NCBI RefSeq assembly: GCF_002119665.1
Contig: NZ_CP021111.1
Span: 3,224,001-3,288,000, forward strand
Length of the DNA stretch: 64,000 nucleotides
Origin: Bordetella genomosp. 13
Lineage (GTDB): Bacteria; Pseudomonadota; Gammaproteobacteria; Burkholderiales; Burkholderiaceae_B
Reading direction: 5' to 3'
Position numbers and translations under genes: made by a program. Positions 7,155 through 16,415 of this stretch are shown one piece after another. The notes beneath the pieces were generated by a model. That model had not been told where the DNA came from. It saw nothing but the letters and a program-made list of their open reading frames with translations, and did not search any database. Numbering within the stretch: the stretch's first letter is position 1; each line of letters begins with the position of its first letter.

Positions 7155-9476
7155 ATGACACTCGACTCCCATACGCTGTTCGGCCCCCTGTCCCGCCATG
7201 CCGAGTTCATGGACGCGGCCGCAGACCTGCTTGGCCGGCTTTCGCCCCTGGGCCGGCTGCGCAAGTTGCGCGCGACGAATCCAGGCTGGGAACGCCAGAC
7301 GTGGCGCGACCTTGCCGAGGCGGGCTGGATCGCCGCGGGCGTGCCCGAGGCGCAAGGCGGCCTGGGCCTGGACCTGCAAGCCTGGGGCGCCATCGCCACC
7401 GCCGTGGGCGCCTCCCCCTTGCCCGAGCCCTACCTGGGCGGCGGCGTGATGGCCGCCCTGGTGCTGCCCGCCATCGCGGGACAGCCGACCGCCGCCGGAC
7501 TGCTGCGGGACGTCCTCGCGGGCGCCACCGTACTGGGCCTGGCCTGGCAGGAAGACCCGGGCGAGGTCGTACCGACCTCGGTATCGACCTCGGTCAGCCG
7601 CGACGGCTCGCGCATCCACGTGGTGGGCGCGAAACGCTGGGTCGCGCCGGCGGGCGCCGACGGGTGGCTTCTGCATGCGCGCCTGGGCGCCCTGCCCACG
7701 CTGGTCTGGGTGCAGCCGGACGATGCGGGCGTGACGGTGGATACCGAGGCGCGCGCGGACGGCAGCCTGCTGTGCACGCTGCACATCGACACTTGCCTGC
7801 CCGCCGAACGCCTGCTGGCGCAAGGTCCCGACGTGGACCGTGCCTGCCAGCACGCCATCGAGTCGGTGCGCCTGCTGCAATGCAGCGAGCTGTACGGCAT
7901 CGCGCGCCGCGTCTACACGATGACGCTGGATTACCTGAACACGCGGGTGCAGTTCGGCAAACCCATCGGCGCGAACCAGGCCCTGCAGCATCGCATGGTC
8001 GACGCCTACATCAGCGTCATGGTCTGCGGCGCCCTGCTGGACCAGGCCTATCACGACGTCGCCGCGCAACCCGCCGCCCTGCCGCGCGCCGCCGCGCTGG
8101 CCAAGTCGCGCATCGCCGAACGCGTCATCGCGCTGTGCCGCGAGGCCGTGCAATTGCACGGCGCCATCGGCTACACCGACGAGTACGACGTGGGCCTGTA
8201 CCTGAAACGCGCGCTGCACCTGGCCAGCTGGCTGGGCAGCCCCCGCACCTTGCAGGCCCGCCACCTGGCGCTGGCCCAGCACCAGGGTGGCCCGGTGCAG
8301 CCCGAGGGTCCGGCCGCGGAGGGCGACGACTACGAGGCCATGTCGGAAGACGGGTTCCGCCTGATGCTGCGCGCCTTCCTGCGCGAGCACTACCCGCAGG
8401 AGCTGCGCCACGTGCCGCGCCGCCTGCGGCTGCACGAGGTGCGCGACTGGTACATGAAGCTGTCCGAGCGGGGCTGGCTGGCCCCGGCCTGGCCGCGCCG
8501 GCACGGCGGCATGGCGCTTTCGCCGGCCAGGCTCCTGGTCTTCTTCGAAGAAATGGAGAACTGGGGCGCCGCGCGACTGCCGGACCAGGGCATCATCAAC
8601 CTGGGGCCGGTGCTGATCAAGCATGGCACGCCCGAACAGCAGGAACGCTATCTGCCGCGCATCCTGTCCGGTCAGGACATCTGGTGTCAGGGCTACTCCG
8701 AGCCCAATGCCGGATCGGACCTGGCCTCGCTGCGGACGGAGGCCATACCCGACGGCGACGACTTCATCGTCAACGGCCAGAAGATCTGGACCACCCTGGC
8801 GCACGACGCCACCCACATCTTCGCGCTGGTCCGCACCGACAAGACGGGCAAGCCGCAGGCCGGCATCAGCTTCCTGCTGATCGACCTGGCCACGCCGGGA
8901 GTGACGATCCGGCCCATTACGAACATCATCGGCGAAGAGGAATTCTGCGAGGTGTTCTTCGAGAACGTGCGCGTGCCGCGGGCCAACCTGGTGGGCGCGC
9001 CCAACCAGGGATGGAGCATCGCCAAGGACCTGCTGGGCTATGAACGCATCTTCGCCGGCAGCCCGCAACAGTCCAGGCAGGCGCTGCACCATCTGGAACA
9101 ACTGGCCGAAAGCCAGGCGTTGTACGACCTGCCCGAGTTCTGCCAGGTCTATGGGCAACTGCTGGGCGCGGTGCGCGAACTCGAGGCCCTGTACGGACGC
9201 TATGCGGACATCGTGCGACGCGGCGAACTACTGCCGCCGTCGGTCTCCGCGCTGAAAGTGCTGGCCACCGAGACCTATGTGCGCATCGCCCGCGAGATCG
9301 TCCACTGGGCCGACGAGGCCGGTGCGACATGGCAGGGCATGCCCATGGCGGACGGCACGAAACTCGTGCCCTGCGCGCCGTTTCTGCAGTCGCTGGTCAC
9401 GACGATCTACGGCGGTTCGAGCGAGATCCAGCGCAACATCGTCGCCAAGGCCGTGCTGGGTCTGCCCAGCCGCTAG
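7155..9476 (+). CDS. Tandem two-domain acyl-CoA dehydrogenase (natural fusion)
   Basis: 773 residues from the ATG at 7155, preceded by AGGAAGGA. This is twice the usual length of an acyl-CoA dehydrogenase. Residues ~1-380 form one dehydrogenase unit (QFGKPIGANQALQHRMVD, VQLHGAIGYTDEYDVGLYLKR). Residues ~400-773 form a second (CQGYSEPNAGSDLASLRT FAD/substrate motif, GQKIWTT, IYGGSSEIQRNIVAKAVLGLP). At the usual catalytic Glu position the C-terminal unit has Gly (YGGSS). A Glu at residue ~630 in LLGYERIF sits where isovaleryl-CoA dehydrogenase-type enzymes keep theirs. The arrangement resembles a fusion of heterotetrameric alpha and beta dehydrogenase subunits known from steroid side-chain breakdown. 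It lies between the two CoA-transferase modules. Confidence 0.93.
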   Translation: MTLDSHTLFGPLSRHAEFMDAAADLLGRLSPLGRLRKLRATNPGWERQTWRDLAEAGWIAAGVPEAQGGLGLDLQAWGAIATAVGASPLPEPYLGGGVMAALVLPAIAGQPTAAGLLRDVLAGATVLGLAWQEDPGEVVPTSVSTSVSRDGSRIHVVGAKRWVAPAGADGWLLHARLGALPTLVWVQPDDAGVTVDTEARADGSLLCTLHIDTCLPAERLLAQGPDVDRACQHAIESVRLLQCSELYGIARRVYTMTLDYLNTRVQFGKPIGANQALQHRMVDAYISVMVCGALLDQAYHDVAAQPAALPRAAALAKSRIAERVIALCREAVQLHGAIGYTDEYDVGLYLKRALHLASWLGSPRTLQARHLALAQHQGGPVQPEGPAAEGDDYEAMSEDGFRLMLRAFLREHYPQELRHVPRRLRLHEVRDWYMKLSERGWLAPAWPRRHGGMALSPARLLVFFEEMENWGAARLPDQGIINLGPVLIKHGTPEQQERYLPRILSGQDIWCQGYSEPNAGSDLASLRTEAIPDGDDFIVNGQKIWTTLAHDATHIFALVRTDKTGKPQAGISFLLIDLATPGVTIRPITNIIGEEEFCEVFFENVRVPRANLVGAPNQGWSIAKDLLGYERIFAGSPQQSRQALHHLEQLAESQALYDLPEFCQVYGQLLGAVRELEALYGRYADIVRRGELLPPSVSALKVLATETYVRIAREIVHWADEAGATWQGMPMADGTKLVPCAPFLQSLVTTIYGGSSEIQRNIVAKAVLGLPSR

Positions 9477-9591
9477 CCTCGAACCGGGATCGGGATCCGC
9501 CCGATCCATCGCCGCGCGATCCGGCACACGAGGCGGTGGAGACCCGCAGGCACGTGGGCGGGGTAGTGTGCGGCCGCGGTAGAAGCGCGGA

Positions 9592-10758
9592 TCAGTACGA
9601 CTTGGGCAGCCCCAGCACCTTCTCGGCGATGAAGCACATGATCAGCTGCGGACTGATCGGCGCGATGCGCGGAATGTAGCTTTCGCGCAGCAGGCGTTCG
9701 ACGTGATATTCCTTGGCATAGCCCATGCCGCCGAGCGTGAGCACGGCCGTCTGGCAGGCGTTGTGGCCAGCTTCCGCGGCCAGGTACTTGCCGGCGTTGG
9801 CGCTGGGCGCGCAGGGCAGCCCCGCGTCGTATTGGCTGGCGGCGCGCATCACCATCAGGTTGGCCGCCTCGAGCTGCATCCAGGCCTGCGCCAGCGGGTG
9901 CTGGATGCCCTGGTTCTGGCCGATGGGCCGGCCGAATACCGAGCGCTCGCCCGCATAGCGCACCGCGCGGTCCAGCGCTGCACGCCCCAGGCCCACGGCC
10001 TCGGCGCCGATGAGGATGCGCTCGGGGTTCAGGCCATGCAGGATGTATTCGAAACCCCTGCCCTCTTCGCCGATGCGGTCTTCCTCGGGGATGCGCAGCC
10101 CGTCGATGAACAGCATGTTCGAGTCCACCGCCTTGCGGCCCATCTTGTCGATCTCGCGGACTTCGACGCGTTCCCGGTCGAGGTCGGTATAGAACAGCGA
10201 CAGCCCCTGCGTGGGCTTGGCCACCTCGGACACCGGTGTGGTGCGCGCCAGCAGCAGCATCTTGTGCGCGACCTGCGCGGTCGAGATCCAGATCTTGCGG
10301 CCGTGCACCACATACGCGTCGCCCTCGCGCATGGCGCGGGTGGTCAGCTTGGTGGTGTCCAGGCCGGCATCGGGCTCGGTGACGGCGAAGCAGGCCTTGT
10401 GCTCGCCGGCGATGAGGGGCGGCAGCCAGCGGCGCCGCTGCTCATCCGAGCCGAACACCACCACCGGGTTGAGCCCGAAGATATTCATGTGCACCGCCGA
10501 GGCGCCCGTGAAACCGGCGCCCGACGCCGCGATGGCCTGCATCATCAGCGCGGCCTCGGTCATTCCCATGCCGGCGCCGCCATACTCCGGCGGCATGGCG
10601 ATGCCCAGCCAGCCGTCGCGCGCCAGATCGGCATGGAAGTCATGGGGAAAGCCGCCGTCGCGATCGCGCTCGAGCCAGTATTCGTCGGGGTAGCGGGCGC
10701 AGACGCGGGCGATCGCGTCGCACAGCGCGGTCTGGTCGGGGGAAAGCTCGAAATCCAT
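9592..10758 (-). CDS. Acyl-CoA dehydrogenase, single domain
   Basis: 388 residues, standard family length. Motifs in order are MPPEYGGAGMGMTEAAL, CFAVTEPDAGLDTTKL (FAD and substrate binding), GRKIWIS, RSVFGRPIGQNQGIQHPLAQ and LGGMGYAKEYHVERLLRE. The C-terminal catalytic-Glu position of medium-chain enzymes is replaced (APISPQ); a Glu in LNPERILIG is at the isovaleryl-type position. It oxidises an acyl-CoA to the 2,3-enoyl-CoA and passes electrons to ETF. Its start is two bases before the stop codon of the upstream CoA-transferase gene, so it ends the run cupin - Bug3 - CoA transferase - dehydrogenase. The 115 bases between it and the fusion dehydrogenase show nothing clear. Confidence 0.94.
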   Translation of the reverse strand: MDFELSPDQTALCDAIARVCARYPDEYWLERDRDGGFPHDFHADLARDGWLGIAMPPEYGGAGMGMTEAALMMQAIAASGAGFTGASAVHMNIFGLNPVVVFGSDEQRRRWLPPLIAGEHKACFAVTEPDAGLDTTKLTTRAMREGDAYVVHGRKIWISTAQVAHKMLLLARTTPVSEVAKPTQGLSLFYTDLDRERVEVREIDKMGRKAVDSNMLFIDGLRIPEEDRIGEEGRGFEYILHGLNPERILIGAEAVGLGRAALDRAVRYAGERSVFGRPIGQNQGIQHPLAQAWMQLEAANLMVMRAASQYDAGLPCAPSANAGKYLAAEAGHNACQTAVLTLGGMGYAKEYHVERLLRESYIPRIAPISPQLIMCFIAEKVLGLPKSY

Positions 10759-11988
10759 CTATGCGTCTCCGATGGTGACGTGTTCGGCGATCAGGCGATC
10801 GATGGCCGCGTCGTCGAATCCCGCCTCGCGCAGGATCTCGCGGCCATGCTCGCCAAGGCGCGGCGCGGGGCGCCGCAGCGCGGTGGGCGTGGCCGCATAG
10901 CGGCCCAGCGGCGCGGGGGTGCGCAGGCGCCCTTCGGTGGGATGATCCACGCTGCGCACGAAGCCGGTGGCCTGCAGGTGTGCGTCGCCGATCAGGTCTT
11001 CCACCGAGTACAGCGGCGCCGCGGGAATGTCGGCGCGCGTCAGTTCGTCCAGCCAGGCCTTGCTGCCGCGGGTGAGCATGACCTGCGCCACATAGGCATA
11101 GACCTCGTCGATATGCGCGGCACGCGCCGTATGGTTGCAGAAGCGCGGATCCTGCCGCAGCTCGGGCCGCCCGATCAGGTCGAAGAAGGCGCGCCAGTGC
11201 TTGTCGTTGTAGATCAGCAGGCAGATGTAGCCGTCGGCCGTGGCGTAGGGCCGGCGATGCTCGGCCAGCAGGCGCGCATAACCGGTGGGTCCCAGCGGCG
11301 GATCGAAGGTGGCGCCGCCCAGATGGTCGCCCAGCACCATGTGGGCCATGCCCTCGAACATGGGCACTTCCACGGCCTGGCCGCGGCCCGTGGCCCGCGC
11401 GTGCAGCACGCCGGCCAGCAGGGCGATGGCCACCTGCAGGCCGACGCTGCGGTCGGCCAGCGTCAACGGCGCATAGCGCGGCACGTCGGACCCCTGGCGC
11501 CGCGACAGGTCGCCCAGGCCTGCCAGGCCCTGGATGAGATCGTCGTAGGCGGGCCGCCCCGCGTACGGGCCGGCCTCGCTGAAACCATAGGCGCCCACGT
11601 AGACGATGCGCGGGTTGCGCGCCGCCACCGCCTCATACGACAGACCCAATCGCGCCATGGCCTGCGGCCGGATGTTGTACAGCAGCGCGTCGCAACCCTC
11701 GGCCAGGCGCAGGCAGGCATCGCGTCCGGCCTCGGTCTTCAGGTCCAGCACCAGCGAGCGCTTGTTGCGGTTCAGGTGCAGGTGCAGATGCCCCATGCCG
11801 GGATTGCGCATGGGTCCCACGGCGCGCAGATTGTCGCCGGCAGGAGGCTCGATCTTGACGACGTCCGCGCCCAGGTCGCCCAGCATCTGCGTGGCGTAGG
11901 GTCCCATGACCACCGCGCTGAGATCCAGCACGCGCAGGCCGGCCAGCGGGCCGGCCTGGCCCGGTTCGGGTAGCGTTGCGTCCATCAT
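10759..11988 (-). CDS. CaiB/BaiF family (family III) CoA transferase, copy 2
   Basis: 409 residues. The start is one of two consecutive ATGs (11988, 11985) overlapping the Bug3 stop as ATGA. Motifs are RVLDLSAVVMGPYATQMLGDLGADVVKIEPPAGDN, NRNKRS and GRPAYDDLIQGLAGLGDL, with the catalytic Asp expected at residue 149. The frame remains open upstream to 13728 in antisense to real genes; that extension is not coding. It pairs with Bug3 and the acyl-CoA dehydrogenase as a second acid-activation module parallel to the one at 1.9-7 kb. Confidence 0.92.
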   Translation of the reverse strand: MMDATLPEPGQAGPLAGLRVLDLSAVVMGPYATQMLGDLGADVVKIEPPAGDNLRAVGPMRNPGMGHLHLHLNRNKRSLVLDLKTEAGRDACLRLAEGCDALLYNIRPQAMARLGLSYEAVAARNPRIVYVGAYGFSEAGPYAGRPAYDDLIQGLAGLGDLSRRQGSDVPRYAPLTLADRSVGLQVAIALLAGVLHARATGRGQAVEVPMFEGMAHMVLGDHLGGATFDPPLGPTGYARLLAEHRRPYATADGYICLLIYNDKHWRAFFDLIGRPELRQDPRFCNHTARAAHIDEVYAYVAQVMLTRGSKAWLDELTRADIPAAPLYSVEDLIGDAHLQATGFVRSVDHPTEGRLRTPAPLGRYAATPTALRRPAPRLGEHGREILREAGFDDAAIDRLIAEHVTIGDA

Positions 11989-12956
11989 TCCGGCTGGATG
12001 CCCGCGTCGCGGATCAGCTTGCCCCACAGCTCGAGCTGCTGGCCCACGAAGGCGGCGAACTCTTGCGGCGTACCGCTGAACGCATCGAAACCCAGGCTCG
12101 CCAACCGCTGGCGCACCTCGGGCTTGGCGACCACCTGGTTGATGGCCTGGTTCAGTTTCGCGACGACCTCGGGCGGCATGCCCGCCGGGCCGAAATAGCC
12201 GTTCCAGGAGTTCAGGTCGAAGTCGGCCACGCCAGCTTCGCGCATCGAAGGCAGGTCGGGCACGATGGTGCTGCGTTGCGCGGTGGACACGGCCAGCGCG
12301 CGCAGCTGGCCAGATTGCACGAAGGGCATGCCCGAGGTCAGGTCGGTGAACATGAAGTCGACCTGTCCGCCCACCACGTCGGTCAGCGCCTGCGGCGTGC
12401 CCTTGTACGGAATGTGCAGCATCTGCGTGTTGGTGCGGCGCGCCAGCGTGGCCCCGGCCACGATGCCGGTGCTGTTGCCGCTGGCATAGGTGACCTTGCC
12501 CGGGTTCTTGCGCGCGTACTCGACCAGTTCGGCCACGCTCTTGTACGGCCGCTTGGGATTGACCACGAGCATGAACGGCAGGTTGCCGCCGCGCGCGATC
12601 GGCGTGAAGTCTTTCACGGGATCGTACGGGATGCTTTTCATCAGCCAGGGAGCGGCCGAGTGCGAGGTATTGGTGGTGACGAACAAGGTGTAGCCGTCGG
12701 GCTTGGCGCGCGCCACGAAGTTGCCCGCGATGGTGGAATTGGCGCCCGGCCGGTTCTCGACCACCACCTGCTGTCCCAGGATGGCGCCGAGTTCGCCGGC
12801 GAAGATGCGGCCGACGGCATCGGTGCCGGCCCCCGCGGGGAAAGGCACGACCAGCGTGATGGGGCGCGACGGATAGGCGTCGGCCGCGGCGGCCGGCCCC
12901 GCGCAGAGTGCGGCGGCGGCCAGCGCGGCAGCGCCGAGCAAGGTTCGCAAGTGCAT
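11985..12956 (-). CDS. Bug/TctC-family periplasmic carboxylate-binding protein, copy 3
   Basis: 323 residues with a signal peptide (MHLRTLLGAAALAAAALCAGPAAA, cleavage after AAA/ADA). The mature N-terminus AYPSRPITLVVPFPAGAGTDAVGR and ENRPGANSTIAGNFVARAKPDGYT are classic Bug motifs, and FDLNSWNGYFGPAGMP matches the conserved ligand-loop region. It follows the cupin gene and overlaps the CoA transferase, so it probably delivers that enzyme's acid substrate. It is an orphan receptor, like the other two in the window. Confidence 0.93.
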   Translation of the reverse strand: MHLRTLLGAAALAAAALCAGPAAAADAYPSRPITLVVPFPAGAGTDAVGRIFAGELGAILGQQVVVENRPGANSTIAGNFVARAKPDGYTLFVTTNTSHSAAPWLMKSIPYDPVKDFTPIARGGNLPFMLVVNPKRPYKSVAELVEYARKNPGKVTYASGNSTGIVAGATLARRTNTQMLHIPYKGTPQALTDVVGGQVDFMFTDLTSGMPFVQSGQLRALAVSTAQRSTIVPDLPSMREAGVADFDLNSWNGYFGPAGMPPEVVAKLNQAINQVVAKPEVRQRLASLGFDAFSGTPQEFAAFVGQQLELWGKLIRDAGIQPE

Positions 12957-13013
12957 GTTGTCTCCTGTATGTCGTTATAGAGCCGCCGGTTTCAGCAGCG
13001 GCAAAAACCGGCG

Positions 13014-13406
13014 CTATGCGGCGCCGCGTATCACCCGGTCGGGCGATTCTTCGTAAGGCGGGGTGTAGATGACCAGCAGCCGCGCCGGCGTGTCGCTGGT
13101 GACGGTGAACACGTGCGGCACATCGGGAGGGAAATAGCAGCAGTCGCCGGCGGCCATGTCGGCCGACTCGTCGCCCACCTGCGCCCGCGCCGTGCCGCTG
13201 AGCAGATAGCAGACCTGCTCGATGCCGGGATGCGCGTGCGGTAGCGCGCCGCTGCCTTTCTCGATGACGCCCAGCAGCACCTCGACATGGCGAGACCCGA
13301 CGGTGGCCGGGCCAATGAGCCGCCGGTTCAGCGTGCCGGTGTGGTTGGCGGGGTGATAGCCCGGCACGTCGGCCTCGCGTACCAGCCAGCGGGGAGTGCT
13401 CGGCAT
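13014..13406 (-). CDS. Small cupin-domain protein
   Basis: 130 residues from the ATG at 13406, which has AAAAAGGAGT upstream. A single double-stranded beta-helix cupin fold is indicated by GALPHAHPGIEQVCYLLSG (metal-binding His-X-His and Glu) and PPDVPHVFTV (third His). Such proteins act as small dioxygenases, isomerases or ligand sensors; which one cannot be told. It is the first gene of the cupin - Bug3 - CoA transferase - dehydrogenase run and has an 18-bp near-palindrome about 40 bases upstream. Confidence 0.85.
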   Translation of the reverse strand: MPSTPRWLVREADVPGYHPANHTGTLNRRLIGPATVGSRHVEVLLGVIEKGSGALPHAHPGIEQVCYLLSGTARAQVGDESADMAAGDCCYFPPDVPHVFTVTSDTPARLLVIYTPPYEESPDRVIRGAA

Positions 13407-13436
13407 GGTGACTCCTTTTTCTGTGTGATGAAAAAT

Positions 13437-13454
13437 ATTTTCGTATACGGAAAT
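13437..13454. promoter_or_regulatory. Near-perfect 18-bp palindrome upstream of the cupin/Bug operon
   Basis: ATTTTCGTATACGGAAAT pairs at eight of nine positions around a CGTATACG core (13442-13449). It sits ~40 bp upstream of the cupin start in the 66-bp gap after comM. GTATAC-centred palindromes are common operators for FCD-type GntR regulators; no gntR gene is in the window, so the regulator is unknown. Confidence 0.5.
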
Positions 13455-13472
13455 CATAAATGCAAGGCGCAC

Positions 13473-14978
13473 TTATACGGATGCGCGGCGGTACTGGACG
13501 GCTTCGGCGACGTGCCGGGCGTCGATCTGGTCGGCCTGCTCGAGATCGGCCAGCGTGCGGGCCACCCGCAGCGCGCGGTGCAAAGCGCGTGCCGACCCGT
13601 CCAATTTGCGGATGGCCTGCTGCAGCAGATTGCGCGCGGCGACGGGCATGGGACAGTACCGTTCCAGATCTGCGCCTTGCAGGCCGGCATTGGGCATGCC
13701 CTGCCGGTCGAGCTGACGCTGCCGGCATCGCATGACGCGTTCGCGCACCGCCGCCGAAGGCTCGCCAGGCGGTTCATCCAGCCAGCGCAGGTCGGCCGGT
13801 GGAATGGAAAGGTGCACGTCGATGCGGTCCAGCAGCGGTCCCGAGACCTTGCCGGCGTAGCGCTCCACCTGCTCGGGACTGCAGCGGCACGGACGCGTGG
13901 GATGGCCGCGCCAGCCGCACGGGCAGGGATTCATGGCCGCCACCAGTTGGAACCGAGCGGGATACTCGACCTGGTGCAACGCCCGGGAGATGGCCACCCT
14001 GCCTGTCTCCAGCGGCTCGCGCAGCGATTCCAGCGCCCGCCGGCCGAACTCGGGAAGTTCGTCCAGGAACAGCACCCCATGGTGCGCCAGGCTGATCTCG
14101 CCCGGCCGCGGCTTGCCGCCGCCGCCCACCAGCGCCACGGCAGACACGGTGTGATGCGGCGCGCGCAACGGAGGCTGGCCCAGCGGCACGGCGCCCCCGG
14201 CCAGCGCCGCGATGGCCGCCGTCTCCAGCGCCTCGGTCACCCGCAGCGGCGGCAACAGGCCGGGCAGCCGTTGCGCCAGCATGCTCTTGCCCGCGCCGGG
14301 CGGCCCCACCATCAGCAGGCTGTGCATGCCGGCGGCGCACACTTCCAGCGCGCGCCGCGCGGCCGGCTGCCCACGCACGTCGGACAGGCACGGCGGCGGC
14401 GCCGCGGCGGGCCAGGCGGCGGGCCGCGCCTCGGGCAGCGGCGCCGTGCCTGCCAGGTGCGCGGCCACCTCGGCCAGCGTGCGCGCGGCCAGCACGCGCA
14501 GGCCCGGCACCCATGCCGCCGTCTCCGCGCTGCCCGCCGGCAGCACCAGCACCGCGCCGGGGCGCTCGCGCGCCACGGCCAGCGCCAAGGGCAGCGGCGA
14601 AGCCACCGGCACCAGCGCGCCAGTCAGTGACAGCTCGCCCGCCAGTATCACGTCGGCCAACGTGTGCGCGGGCATGTCCGCCGGCAGGCTCAACTGTCCG
14701 GATGCCAGCAGCAGTCCCAGCGCGATGGGCAGATCGAAACGCGCCGACGCCTTGGGCAGGTCGGCCGGCGACAGGTTGACGGTGATGCGGCCTGGCGGAA
14801 ACTCGTAACCGCTATTGGCCAGCGCCGCGCGCACGCGTTCGCGACTCTCGCGCACTTCGACGTCGGGCAGTCCCACCACGCTGAACGACGGCAGGCCGGT
14901 GCCCAGATGGGTTTCGACCCGCACGGCGGGCGCGTCCAGCCCCGACAAGGCGCGGCTGGCGAATACGGCTAGGGTCAT
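13473..14978 (-). CDS. comM: ComM/YifB-family magnesium-chelatase-like AAA+ ATPase
   Basis: 501 residues from the ATG at 14978 (MTLAVFASRALSGLDAPAVRVE), which matches the conserved N-terminus; the open frame upstream has no homologous residues. N-terminal half is the ChlI-like domain (GLPSFSVVGLPDVEVRESRERVRAAL). The ATPase core has Walker A GPPGAGKSMLAQRLPGLLPP and Walker B LFLDELPEF, with FRAPHHTVS-like APHHTVSAVALVGGG. A zinc-finger-like PCPCGWRGHPTRPCRCSPEQVERY and the C-terminal Mg-chelatase segment follow. ComM is a hexameric helicase promoting branch migration during natural transformation. Adjacent to ubiK, a common beta-proteobacterial arrangement. Confidence 0.92.
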   Translation of the reverse strand: MTLAVFASRALSGLDAPAVRVETHLGTGLPSFSVVGLPDVEVRESRERVRAALANSGYEFPPGRITVNLSPADLPKASARFDLPIALGLLLASGQLSLPADMPAHTLADVILAGELSLTGALVPVASPLPLALAVARERPGAVLVLPAGSAETAAWVPGLRVLAARTLAEVAAHLAGTAPLPEARPAAWPAAAPPPCLSDVRGQPAARRALEVCAAGMHSLLMVGPPGAGKSMLAQRLPGLLPPLRVTEALETAAIAALAGGAVPLGQPPLRAPHHTVSAVALVGGGGKPRPGEISLAHHGVLFLDELPEFGRRALESLREPLETGRVAISRALHQVEYPARFQLVAAMNPCPCGWRGHPTRPCRCSPEQVERYAGKVSGPLLDRIDVHLSIPPADLRWLDEPPGEPSAAVRERVMRCRQRQLDRQGMPNAGLQGADLERYCPMPVAARNLLQQAIRKLDGSARALHRALRVARTLADLEQADQIDARHVAEAVQYRRASV

Positions 14979-14984
14979 CTGAGG

Positions 14985-15076
14985 GCTCGCTCGGGGATGT
15001 GAGCGAGCCAGTATGCGCGGCCGGCAGGCGCTCGGCTGCCCGCAGCGTGACGGGAACGTCACGCTGAACGCCTGCC
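14985..15076. other. Perfect hairpins in the comM-ubiK gap, including a nested pair
   Basis: Within the 226-bp gap (14979-15204) there are three perfect inverted repeats. GCTCGCTC (14985-14992) pairs with GAGCGAGC (15001-15008). GGCAGGCG (15023-15030) pairs with CGCCTGCC (15069-15076). Nested inside the second pair, CAGCGTGACG (15043-15052) pairs with CGTCACGCTG (15057-15066) across a GGAA loop. No T-tract follows on either strand, so a simple terminator is unlikely. The remaining gap, 15077-15204, has only a small CGTCGG/CCGACG hairpin. Confidence 0.55.
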
Positions 15077-15204
15077 AGATCAGGTAGTGCGTGGAGAGAT
15101 GGCAATCGGGCGAGGCGGCGCGTCGGCTGGACCGACGGCTACCGCCCGGCGACCGTCCGGTGCGCTTCGGCCCGGGGCCGCGTGAAGTTTTCTTTCCGCG
15201 TGGC

Positions 15205-15474
15205 TCAGCCCTGAGGACCGCTACGCGCGTCCAGCGCGTCCAGCCGCGCCTGCAGCTGCTGCACCTGCTCGGACAACTCGTCCACGCGCATACGGGCGCG
15301 CGCCAGCAGGTCGGTCTGCACCTCGAACTCTTCGCGGGTCACCAGGTCCAGGCGCGAGAACGCCTGCGTCATCATGGCGCGCGCGTTGCGCTCGAGGTCG
15401 GCAGCGGGACTGCGCGCGATCAGGTCGGACAGGTTCTTCTGCAGGTCTTCCATCCATTGCGTGCGATTCATCAT
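15205..15474 (-). CDS. ubiK: UbiK/BMFP-family ubiquinone biosynthesis accessory factor
   Basis: 89 residues from the tandem ATG at 15474/15471, preceded by GAGGAACAAGG. The N-terminal amphipathic part (NRTQWMEDLQKNLSDLIARSPAADLERNARAMMTQAFSRLDLVTREEFEVQ) is followed by a C-terminal heptad-repeat coiled coil (LSEQVQQLQARLDALDA), as in UbiK/YqiC. In E. coli the homologue binds the Ubi complex with UbiJ and supports aerobic ubiquinone synthesis. A longer open frame to 15597 is not supported. Confidence 0.88.
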   Translation of the reverse strand: MMNRTQWMEDLQKNLSDLIARSPAADLERNARAMMTQAFSRLDLVTREEFEVQTDLLARARMRVDELSEQVQQLQARLDALDARSGPQG

Positions 15475-15752
15475 GGCCTTGTTCCTCGAATACTGGCGTA
15501 CACCCGTCAGTGTAGAGCCTTGCGCGTTGCGCCGCAGCGGCAGGGCCCGGGCAAAAAGAAAGCGGCCCGCCGAAGCGATGCCGCCTTTCAAAAGCACAGG
15601 AGAAAAACCGAATCGCCGTAGCGATTCCTAGAAGCTGCCATCAGGCACACCCCTGGTCGGTCCGGTTGCCCAGACCGAACGCGGCGCATCGCTGCGACCA
15701 CGTGTCATTGATTCTTCACGAGACGCCCTGCCCTCACAAGCGCCAGCTGTAA

Positions 15753-16379
<627 letters not shown>

Positions 16380-16415
16380 AGCAATAAGAGAAAGACTCAT
16401 TGGAGCCCATTGGAA

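Noticed and set aside
10759-13728. A 989-residue minus-strand frame that would extend the CoA transferase upstream
   Set aside because: Only the part from 11988 is homologous; the rest is out of frame with the Bug3 and cupin genes, which have signal peptides and ribosome sites of their own.
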